Shown: in pieces, positions 55,984-63,226 of the stretch
Numbering within the stretch: position 1 is the stretch's first letter
Layout of the letters: each line of letters starts with the position of its first letter
NCBI GenBank assembly: GCA_016787445.1
Contig: JAEUTQ010000028.1
Coordinates: 1 to 64,000 of the forward strand
Direction of reading: 5' to 3'
Source: Bacteroidia bacterium
GTDB lineage: Bacteria; Bacteroidota; Bacteroidia; B-17B0; Aurantibacillaceae
DNA: 64,000 nucleotides
The notes under the pieces: generated by a model
Seen by the model: the letters and a program-made list of their open reading frames with translations, nothing else
Told to the model about the DNA's origin: nothing
Databases searched by the model: none
Translations under genes and position numbers: made by a program

Positions 55984-58324
55984 TTTAAAATTCCCTTTTA
56001 AATTAATGCAATTGGAACTTCAAGAAATTGAAAATGATCCGGCTTTAAATAATAGAAACATTCAGAAGGTGCTAATGAAATTGGCATCAGAAACTTCTGG
56101 ACCTGTTGCCCTTTATTATAAGGACGGAATTAAGTATGTAGCAGTAAAGGCAGATACAACAGTAGAAAGTAAAGAAATTCATCTTTCTCCAATGATTGCT
56201 AAGGTGACGCTTCTAAAAGATGTCTATGAATTAAATTTTGATGCCCTAACCGCTGAAAACCGAGAGTTGGCCGTTAGATTTTTGGAATTTTCAATCAAGG
56301 AGCACGTTGGGAATCACCCGAAACTTTGGAGATACTCAAGTAACCAATATTTTTTACGTAAACCGATCTTTCAGGAACCATATTCGAATATTGACGTTTA
56401 TAGTGGTTTTACTTTTAAAGTTATTCCTCAGCCTGATGGCAATTTCTATATCGGATTGGACTTATCATATAAATATACCGATAAGAAATTCCTTCACGAA
56501 CATTTAAAGGGAAGCGACTTGACAGTATTAAAAAAGCGATTTAAAGGGAAAAGATGTTTATATTTTGGAGGCGACAGTTGGTATCCGGTTCAAATTGCAG
56601 ATTTCGGAAAGGCAATTAAGGAGCAGGAGTTTTCTTTAAATGGTAAAAAACATACCGTTTACAATTGGGCTTTGAACAACACCAAGTCTGAAACTTTTAA
56701 CATGCAAAAGCATTTGTTTCCCGATTCACCAGCACTAATCTTTAATTATCCGGGAAATACATCCAAATATTTTAATGGTGCAGCCTGTCTTGCGAAGTTT
56801 TTACATACCACCTCTGATAATTTTGTTAACGGGATGCATAATAAGACAATTCAGATACCTGGTAGTAGATTTCATTATTTGAAGGGGTTTGTAAAACATA
56901 ATTTACAAGGGATAAATTTCAATGGCGTTACTTTGGATATTTCGCTATATCCGTTAAAAGAAACTCTTAAAGTATTCCCTTTACCAGGTTTGAAATTTAA
57001 TAAAGGTCAGGAAATTAAAGCCGTTCCAATTTCTGAAAAATATGAAAGCCTTGTTGATGGTTTCGGAAAAAACAGACGAGTGAATATTTTAAGAAACGGA
57101 ATTTTAAATACATCCCAGTTCGGCCCACAATATTTATTGGTACCTGATTCGGTTGACTTCCGTCTTGCCAAAGCAATTCAGGAGTGTTTCACGAAAGATC
57201 TCAAAATTATTGCTCCGAACTTTGATAAGTTTGAACTTGTAATTTACAAAGATCTGAAAGGTACTAGTGCGCTAAAGCAATACAACGAAATTAAAGCTAC
57301 ATTACAGAAGCATAATGCTACCCACGGTTCTGCTATTTTTCTTTTACCAGAGGTAGATGATGATATTACAGGATACATAAGAAATCTGCATGATTGTGTA
57401 AAAAAGAAATTTTATAAGAACATAAGATTTCAGTGTGCCTCGGTTTCAAAAGTGGCTTCTTTTTTCAGAAGTTTCACAAATAAAGATTCTGGTTATGAAT
57501 TTCGCTTGACTCAGGATAAATTGAAAGCGTACAGATCATATAGCAGTAATTTATTTTTTGAGTATTTAATTGTCAATCAGAAATGGCCCTATGCTTTAAC
57601 TCAAGCGTTGAACCATGATATTTATATAGGGCTGGACGTTCATGATCATTATGCCGGTTTCATTTTCTTCTACAAAAATGGAGAAAAAATAGTGTTTGAT
57701 TACAAAGAGGTTTCGGATAGGACTGGTACGTTCCGTAATGAAAAAATTAGTGCGAAGGTCATCATTGAAGTTTTATTAAGCAATTTGAAAAGGCACATTC
57801 CTTCACATGCTGTAAATCCCAATAGTATCGTTTTATTACGTGATGGAAGAAGTTTTGGAGAAGAGGGCAAGGCAATGCGTGCAGTCATTGAGGAATTAGC
57901 AACAGCTAATCTAATTGATAAGAGCAAAGTTAAGTGGGGAATAGTTGACGTACATAAGAATACAGCTATACCGTATAGGGCGGCAATTGATAATGGAGGG
58001 TACAACGGCCTAACAAATCCATTGGCTGGTACATATAAGCTTTTTGATGAGAAAAGTGGATTTCTATTTAACACCGGCTTTCCATTTAAAGTTCCGGGAA
58101 CGGTACAGCCCATTTACGTCTCGTTAATAGAAGGTGATGTTCACTTTGAAACAGTAATGCAGGATATTTTTCATCAATGTATTTTAGCCTTTTCTGCTCC
58201 TGACAAAGGAGGTTCTTTACCAGTTGTACTTAAACTGATTGATACGATGATTAGACCATTTGCACATCAAGTAACTGAAAAATTATTGGAAGAGCAAGAG
58301 GAAACATTAGCGACATTAAACTAA
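55937..58324 (+). CDS. Long prokaryotic Argonaute with predicted catalytic tetrad
   Basis: A 795-aa pAgo, a guide-directed nuclease. Order: N domain (about 1-110), L1/PAZ region (about 140-330, FKVIPQPDGNFYIGLDLSY), MID (about 400-540) and PIWI (about 555-795). The DEDX tetrad is readable: D567 (YIGLDVHDH), E602 (glutamate finger), D636 (LLRDGRS) and H777 (RPFAHQ). Spacing D-E 35 and D-D 69 is within one residue of TtAgo (34 and 68), and His in the last place is as in human AGO2. Candidate 5'-phosphate contacts H485, K489, Q499 are less sure. The next ATG (56006) would shorten the N-terminus by 23 residues. Confidence 0.92.
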   Translation: MKRHTTTLFKLNNLHNLKFPFKLMQLELQEIENDPALNNRNIQKVLMKLASETSGPVALYYKDGIKYVAVKADTTVESKEIHLSPMIAKVTLLKDVYELNFDALTAENRELAVRFLEFSIKEHVGNHPKLWRYSSNQYFLRKPIFQEPYSNIDVYSGFTFKVIPQPDGNFYIGLDLSYKYTDKKFLHEHLKGSDLTVLKKRFKGKRCLYFGGDSWYPVQIADFGKAIKEQEFSLNGKKHTVYNWALNNTKSETFNMQKHLFPDSPALIFNYPGNTSKYFNGAACLAKFLHTTSDNFVNGMHNKTIQIPGSRFHYLKGFVKHNLQGINFNGVTLDISLYPLKETLKVFPLPGLKFNKGQEIKAVPISEKYESLVDGFGKNRRVNILRNGILNTSQFGPQYLLVPDSVDFRLAKAIQECFTKDLKIIAPNFDKFELVIYKDLKGTSALKQYNEIKATLQKHNATHGSAIFLLPEVDDDITGYIRNLHDCVKKKFYKNIRFQCASVSKVASFFRSFTNKDSGYEFRLTQDKLKAYRSYSSNLFFEYLIVNQKWPYALTQALNHDIYIGLDVHDHYAGFIFFYKNGEKIVFDYKEVSDRTGTFRNEKISAKVIIEVLLSNLKRHIPSHAVNPNSIVLLRDGRSFGEEGKAMRAVIEELATANLIDKSKVKWGIVDVHKNTAIPYRAAIDNGGYNGLTNPLAGTYKLFDEKSGFLFNTGFPFKVPGTVQPIYVSLIEGDVHFETVMQDIFHQCILAFSAPDKGGSLPVVLKLIDTMIRPFAHQVTEKLLEEQEETLATLN

Positions 58325-58335
58325 AAAAACTAACC

Positions 58336-58779
58336 ATGAGCGAAATATCTTTAATAACAAAACGGTATGATGATATTGTTGATTTTACTTCTAAAGTCAA
58401 TAAATCCGTAATCGTATTCAAGAAAAAAACTCTCTTGAATGAAAGGGGTATTTCTGATAAATACCCAAAACTGAAACTTAAACAAGAAGAAGTTGACAAA
58501 GCGGAAGCTGAACTTTTAGACTCTTTATTGCAACTTGAGCAATTGGCAAAGGAAACCGAATATAGCAATAAGCTTACTGGTTTATCTGAAAGCTCTGTAC
58601 TGCGGCAAATGGTATTTAATAACGAAACGGATAGAAAGGAAATTGAATCGATAATTCAAAATTTAAAAGAACATAAACCGTTTGAAAAATTTCACTTTGT
58701 AATGCTTGATAAAATCATCTCAGCATTAGATAACGAAAGAAATTTATTATTCAGAAAACTACGCACTGCAAGAGGATGA
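58336..58779 (+). CDS. Coiled-coil protein of the Argonaute operon
   Basis: A 147-aa hydrophilic helical protein with a long coiled coil (about 40-80, KQEEVDKAEAELLDSLLQLE) and no known domain. It starts 11 bases after the Argonaute gene, and its stop codon overlaps the start of the metallopeptidase gene (ATGA). It is a plausible substrate, inhibitor or scaffold for the metallopeptidase or for Argonaute. I know no homolog. Confidence 0.6.
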   Translation: MSEISLITKRYDDIVDFTSKVNKSVIVFKKKTLLNERGISDKYPKLKLKQEEVDKAEAELLDSLLQLEQLAKETEYSNKLTGLSESSVLRQMVFNNETDRKEIESIIQNLKEHKPFEKFHFVMLDKIISALDNERNLLFRKLRTARG

Positions 58780-59903
58780 TTTCATTTATAAATGGGCTAT
58801 ATTATGATTTAGATTGCCGGGTAACTCGGATGATAGATGCATTAAATTCAAAAACGCATCATCCGGATATTCAAAAAAGTTTTGTTCCAAAAACTTTAGA
58901 ATATCTTGACACACTCAAAAGTCATTTGAATATAATTCTTCAGTCAGGTGATTTAGATATTGACATACTTGCCAATAATAATTTATACCAGTTTAATGAG
59001 TTGAATGAAGCTTTTCAGACAATTGAATTATACAGATACGAAGTAATTGAAAATTATGATGGTCCTGAAATATATTTCAGTAAAAAGATTGCCCGGATTT
59101 ATAATGAAATCAGAAATCTTTCCATTCCTCCAATCATTACAACAATAAGTAATTCTGAAAATTATTATTGGGCACACCCGGTTTTTGAAATAATCGCAGT
59201 TCCTTACGGTGAAGAAAACAACTTATTGAATTTGCCTGATTTGTTTCATGAAATAGGTCACTTGATTTGTAAACAATATCCGAACATTGTTGATAGTAAA
59301 TTCGTTCCTTCGCTTGATAAATATTTTAAAGATGAAATAGATAGATCATACGATGAAAAGACGCATGAACATTATGTTCCATTCTATACTGAAAAATTAA
59401 GTAAATGGAAGGATTATTGGATTGAAGAATTTACGTGTGATCTTATCGCTACTTTTCTTTGTGGTCCGGCATTTGCTAACGCAAACATGAAGATGTCTGC
59501 CTTAAGTAATGGCAGCAGTGCAATTTATGCAGACTCTCCAAGTCACCCATCTGACGAAGCAAGAATGCGGGCTGTTTTTTTGATGTTAGATAAGTTAGGT
59601 TTCAATAATGAATGCGCGAAAATTAAAGCCGACTGGGAATTATTCTTACACCATACAAATAATCCTAAACATCCCGATTATAAATTTATTTTTCCGAACG
59701 ATCTTCTTGCTGAGTTAACAGAAATAGTTTATGATTACTGTGTTGGAATTGATCTAGCATCATATAATGAGCAACTTAAAAATCATAAAGAACCAATTTC
59801 TAAGCATATTAATGATGCATGGAATTTGTTGCACTCTAAGCCGAAAGAATTTGAAGATTGGCAAAAGAAAATAATAGATCAGATTTCAAAGGAAATATCA
59901 TAA
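58776..59903 (+). CDS. HEIGH zinc metallopeptidase of the Argonaute operon
   Basis: A 375-aa soluble protein. H158-E-I-G-H162 (LFHEIGHLI) is a zinc-protease motif; the likely third ligand is E217 or E218 in WIEEFTCDL, 56 residues later, as in gluzincin-like ImmA/IrrE or related peptidases. A conserved-looking HPSDEARMRAVFL follows. Such proteases cleave repressors or partner proteins in phage and stress responses. It overlaps the coiled-coil gene by 4 bases and closes the operon. The target may be the 198-aa or the 147-aa protein; not shown by sequence. Confidence 0.75.
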   Translation: MISFINGLYYDLDCRVTRMIDALNSKTHHPDIQKSFVPKTLEYLDTLKSHLNIILQSGDLDIDILANNNLYQFNELNEAFQTIELYRYEVIENYDGPEIYFSKKIARIYNEIRNLSIPPIITTISNSENYYWAHPVFEIIAVPYGEENNLLNLPDLFHEIGHLICKQYPNIVDSKFVPSLDKYFKDEIDRSYDEKTHEHYVPFYTEKLSKWKDYWIEEFTCDLIATFLCGPAFANANMKMSALSNGSSAIYADSPSHPSDEARMRAVFLMLDKLGFNNECAKIKADWELFLHHTNNPKHPDYKFIFPNDLLAELTEIVYDYCVGIDLASYNEQLKNHKEPISKHINDAWNLLHSKPKEFEDWQKKIIDQISKEIS

Positions 59904-60661
59904 TCCTGCACACAAGTCCCCCCACAGGTTATAAGGTGTTCGTCATCGGGCGTCAGCAAAAAATCACGCCAAGCCATTGCCACATTTGTTTTAGAGTATG
60001 TATTTGTTTTAAAGGCATAAACAAAAGTGGCAATGCCCTTCGGGTTGCTATCGCAAGCTTGTCATGCTTTTTGCGTTCCTCCCTCTTCCTCACGGCAGCC
60101 TCCTTTGTCCTGCCAAGCCACTTCATTCATTGCATTGCGGTTGCCCGGTCATTCGCAAAATAAATTTTAAATAGCGGTGCTCATTCCCCGGGCAATCCTC
60201 ATTCCATTCATTTCAGTCGCTTGTCAGTCCACCGGCTGCCCATAATTTGGCTCGCCTGCTGGTCGCCTCGGGCTGCGCCACACCCGAAAAAATGCAAACC
60301 TCTTGTCGGCAGATAATTTATCTATTTGTTTGCATTTTTCGGGTGTGGCTTGTGTTGTCTATCGTGTGGCATAAACTAAGGTCGCTTCGCGGACTTTGTT
60401 TATTTTGCCACACTTGCAACATAGGTCGCCCCCGCTTTCGTACCTCAAGCTCCCGGTCTCCCACCCTCGGCTCCACTCGCAGGACGGCTCGCTAAAGCTG
60501 CACAAGTGTCCGCAATCCGTTCATTTCGCTACGTTGCACTTCGCTCCATTCTCTCATTGCAGCCACTTCTCCCACCGCTTGCCGCAGGCGCTATAACCTC
60601 CGACACACAATACGGAAATGAGCTACGTAAAAATTTAGTAAATTCGATTAGATAAAATATC
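59904..60661. other. GC-rich noncoding block with three stem-loops
   Basis: This 758-base stretch has clearly higher GC than its neighbours and no believable gene. It contains at least three inverted repeats: 59973-59993 with 60018-60037; 60277-60299 with 60328-60349 (22 of 23 bases match); and 60364-60383 with 60391-60413. It may hold a structured RNA, a recombination site or a decayed transposable sequence. The short reading frames in it are of low quality. Confidence 0.55.
60277..60349. repeat. Strong 22-bp inverted repeat
   Basis: Arms at 60277-60299 and 60328-60349 differ by a single extra A, with a loop of 28 bases. The GCCACACCCG end is the strongest stem of the block. Confidence 0.7.
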
Positions 60662-61573
60662 ATGACATTAATTAGTCGATTAGTCTTCTTTACCGAAAAG
60701 AAGACGCAAAACAAATCGTCTTGCAGTATTAAAACGAATGAAATTTCAATCGTTATACCAGTAAAAGACAATCAGAAAGGTATTAACAAATACCTCGATT
60801 CATTATTTCAAGTTCTCTCAGCAGATGAACTTCCTAAAGAAATAATTATCGTAGATAATAATTCTCGCAACGAAATTACTCTATCTAAAAAGTATATTTC
60901 ATCAGGAAAGGTAAAATTGATTCAATGCAAAAATCTTGGTCCTGCAGCTGCAAGAAATCATGGTGCCTCAATTGCCTCAGGTGAATGGCTTTTGTTCAAC
61001 GATAGCGATTGCGTTCCTTCAAGAAAAATTCTCTCAGGTTTTTTAAAAGCCGATAATGGTTCAGTAGCCTATGCGGGTAACATAAAATCACTTGGTAAAG
61101 ACAAACTTTCAAAATATTATGAAAGTCAGGAAATATTAATTCCATTAAAAACATATAATGAATCGGGTGATTTTGTTCCTCAATATTTAATTACAGCGAA
61201 TACTTTAATTTGGAAAGAAGCATTTGATGAAGCAGGTGGTTTTAACGAATCAATTTCAATTGCAGGAGGTGAAGATGTTGATCTTGGATTAAGACTTTCA
61301 CAAATCGGCAAACTATCATACGCATTCGACAGTATTGCTTATCATGATTTCAATGATGGTATCGTTGGATTTTACAAACGATTTAAAAGGTATGGGTATG
61401 GCAATCGTTTAATTGAGGAATTATGGAAAACCAATATGAAACCTGAGAAGTTTTATCCAAATGAAAAAAGCTTTTTTAATAATGTAGTAGCAACACTTCA
61501 ATTCTATTTTCTATTATTCGGTTACAAAAAAGCAGATAAAGATCTTCGTAGAAATTCAGTTAACCATAAATAA
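60662..61573 (+). CDS. Family 2 glycosyltransferase
   Basis: A 303-aa GT-A fold enzyme that moves a sugar from a nucleotide sugar. Sequence: a SIVIPVKDNQKGINKYLD start, the nucleotide-binding strand IIIVDNNSRN, the metal DxD-like NDSDCVPS, and GGFNESISIAGGEDVDLGLR, the catalytic-base ED motif. It has no membrane anchor. It stands alone between two structured noncoding blocks on the element, so its role is probably surface polysaccharide or protein modification, but it may be a passenger gene. Start at ATG 60662. Confidence 0.88.
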   Translation: MTLISRLVFFTEKKTQNKSSCSIKTNEISIVIPVKDNQKGINKYLDSLFQVLSADELPKEIIIVDNNSRNEITLSKKYISSGKVKLIQCKNLGPAAARNHGASIASGEWLLFNDSDCVPSRKILSGFLKADNGSVAYAGNIKSLGKDKLSKYYESQEILIPLKTYNESGDFVPQYLITANTLIWKEAFDEAGGFNESISIAGGEDVDLGLRLSQIGKLSYAFDSIAYHDFNDGIVGFYKRFKRYGYGNRLIEELWKTNMKPEKFYPNEKSFFNNVVATLQFYFLLFGYKKADKDLRRNSVNHK

Positions 61574-61610
61574 AAAAAGTCAGCAAATGTAAGTCGGTGT
61601 GCCAATGTCC

Positions 61611-61686
61611 GCAAGGTCAAGCCCTCCGGGTTTTGCAAAAAAAATCTCCACCCTGCGGGTAGTATTTTTTTAGTCAAAAACCTTGC
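61611..61686. repeat. Nested hairpin between the glycosyltransferase and the next gene
   Basis: GCAAGGT (61611-61617) pairs with ACCTTGC at 61680-61686; inside, TTTTG/CAAAA, A-rich/T-rich arms and ACCC-TGC-GGGT continue the stem. It fills much of the 241-base gap between 61574 and 61814. The rest of that gap (about 61700-61800) is T-rich and G-rich and shows no gene. Confidence 0.55.
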
Positions 61687-61814
61687 AAACCTTGTCCCAC
61701 CTCCTTGAGCGATGGCTTTCTTTTTTATTTTTTTCGGTTTTTGTTTTTTGTTTTAAAAATTATTGGGGGTTGGGGCGTAGCGCAGCGCAGCATAAATTTT
61801 TTAATGCTGAAGCT

Positions 61815-62237
61815 ATGCTTAAACACAAAATTAAAACACACAAGCTCGGTTATCAATATAACCAACCGCATTTTTTCATTTTGAATAAAGGAAGAAACGC
61901 AGGTAAACCATGTACAGAATGTTATACTAATTCATTCGTATTTCTTGCGGATGATGAGGAAGAAAGATGGCATTTTTATTACCTATGTCAAGCCTTATGG
62001 CAGGGCAAGTTTTTCCATTCGCTGTTAATCGGCTCCGTAATTGAGTTTATACGCATTGATGAGTTTGCAATGGCGCTACATCATGCAAACATCACAATCT
62101 CTCAAAATAAGGCAGATTATAGCGAATTTATAGGGTATTTTAAGCAGTTGGATGAACATCAGGCTAACCTCAACAAACAAATTAAATTAATTCATCAGGT
62201 GAGGCAAAGTATGGTTTACAAAATGCTCCAAAAATAA
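61815..62237 (+). CDS. Hypothetical protein, DUF6943-like
   Basis: About 140 aa from the ATG at 61815; the longer frame would start with TTG and include a low-quality hydrophobic segment. The sequence HKLGYQYNQPHFFILNKGRN, CTECYTNSF and WQGKFFHSLLIGSVIEFIRI resembles a small Bacteroidota family found in mobile elements that I remember as DUF6943; this match is from memory only. No function is known. It is convergent with the minus-strand cluster. Confidence 0.65.
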   Translation: MLKHKIKTHKLGYQYNQPHFFILNKGRNAGKPCTECYTNSFVFLADDEEERWHFYYLCQALWQGKFFHSLLIGSVIEFIRIDEFAMALHHANITISQNKADYSEFIGYFKQLDEHQANLNKQIKLIHQVRQSMVYKMLQK

Positions 62238-62263
62238 AAGGGCCGCCCTTCCGGACGACCCTC
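62236..62263 (-). terminator. Terminator of the minus-strand small-protein cluster
   Basis: On the minus strand GGGTCGTCC-GGAA-GGGCGGCCC (62240-62261) forms a 9-bp stem with two G-U pairs and a GNRA tetraloop, followed by a T-rich tail. It lies 22 bases after the stop of the 62-aa gene. Confidence 0.8.
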
Positions 62264-62283
62264 CTTCATGTTCTTTGAAAAAC

Positions 62284-62472
62284 TTACTTACGCAATTTTT
62301 TTGCAAGCCATTTCAACGATACAGACACGCAGAAACTAACCACGGCACCGATAGCCGCAAGGACAACAGTTTTTAAAATGTCTGACGAACCAACGTTCGC
62401 CAATACGGTTAAGCCCGTTCCGGAAACTGTGCCCAGGATTGTTCCACTTTCTATATGATGATTGGTTGCCAT
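62284..62472 (-). CDS. Small single/double-span membrane protein
   Basis: About 62 aa from ATG 62470-62472. A hydrophobic run (about 8-55; TILGTVSGTGLTVLANVG, then VVLAAIGAVVSFCVSVSL) with a basic end (KWLAKKLRK) suggests two short membrane helices, like a holin or small transporter subunit. Its start overlaps the stop of the upstream 154-aa gene (TAATG). It is the last gene of the cluster before a terminator. The function is unknown. Confidence 0.6.
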   Translation of the reverse strand: MATNHHIESGTILGTVSGTGLTVLANVGSSDILKTVVLAAIGAVVSFCVSVSLKWLAKKLRK

Positions 62473-62936
62473 TACTTGATAAGTGTTTCTTTCGAATTGT
62501 AATAAGCATCGGTTACATTGCAACCGCCTTCGCAGTTACCTTCAACCTTTAACTTAAAATACTCTTCGAGTTTTTTATCGAGACTACGACCTGCATCAGC
62601 TTTGGTAAGCTTGGCACCGGCAGAAAGCGCATCAATCAACTCACCGTTTTCAGGATTCAGTTTTTGTGTTTTCACATCTACCTCAATGGTAGACGACTTT
62701 TTTCCTTCACCGGTAGTAGTTGAATTCACACCGATTTCCAATTTACCACAACCGCATCCGTCCTGATGAAAAGTCAATGACTCCTCATCCGTATAACCAA
62801 CGCGTCCCGCGTCAGCTTTCGACAGTTTAGCACTTGCAGCAATGGCATCGATTAATTCGCCTTTGCTGTTATAGTTCTTAGTTTTGATCTCGATTAAAAC
62901 TTTCGAACTCATTTCATTGTTTTCACACTCTTGCAT
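62472..62936 (-). CDS. Protein with two tandem HU-like helical motifs
   Basis: A 154-aa protein with an internal repeat: ELIDAIAASAKLSKADAGR (about 28-46) and ELIDALSAGAKLTKADAGR (about 98-116). Both match the helix pair at the N-terminus of HU/IHF-family DNA-bending proteins (xELIDAIAxxAxLSKADA). The DNA-binding beta arm of HU is not evident. Cys residues cluster at C69, C71 (GCGCGK) and near C134-C138 (CEGGC). It could be a nucleoid-like, cargo or surface protein; the role is not known. Part of the minus-strand cluster. Confidence 0.65.
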   Translation of the reverse strand: MQECENNEMSSKVLIEIKTKNYNSKGELIDAIAASAKLSKADAGRVGYTDEESLTFHQDGCGCGKLEIGVNSTTTGEGKKSSTIEVDVKTQKLNPENGELIDALSAGAKLTKADAGRSLDKKLEEYFKLKVEGNCEGGCNVTDAYYNSKETLIK

Positions 62937-62956
62937 GGTTACAAAAATTTTAATGA

Positions 62957-63214
62957 TTAATACTCTTTTTTTTTCGGCTCGCAGTCTTCTACTGCTGCCT
63001 GACTAACTGCAGTCGCTACCGCTCCTGCAGTGATCAGATAACCACCGGCTGTTACAAGCGCAGCAGGTAAGGCGACTGGTGCTGCCACCAGAACGCCACC
63101 TGCTGCGGCAAGAATTAAACCGACAGTCCGCAGTTTTTTGAAAAACTTTGGAGTTGGACCTGACAATCTTTCCAAGATGTTCATGTCGTTCGGATTTTTT
63201 TGTGCTTTGTTCAT
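62957..63214 (-). CDS. Small Ala/Gly-rich membrane protein
   Basis: An 85-aa protein with a charged start (1-25), two Ala/Gly/Val-rich hydrophobic helices (about 32-50 and 54-74) and an acidic-then-basic tail. The gene is preceded by TAAGGAGG, in which TAA is the stop codon of the upstream gene, an unusually strong Shine-Dalgarno for Bacteroidota. No function known. Confidence 0.6.
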   Translation of the reverse strand: MNKAQKNPNDMNILERLSGPTPKFFKKLRTVGLILAAAGGVLVAAPVALPAALVTAGGYLITAGAVATAVSQAAVEDCEPKKKEY

Positions 63215-63226
63215 ACTGTTTCCTCC

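Noticed and set aside
55937-58324. PIWI-RE family rather than a pAgo
   Set aside because: The PAZ-like region and the D/E/D/H spacing match long pAgos, and no DinG-type helicase gene, the usual PIWI-RE partner, is near.
60247-60596. Overlapping reading frames in the GC-rich block
   Set aside because: They are Ser/Cys/Arg-rich, run through inverted repeats, and lack a believable codon pattern or start; treated as noncoding.
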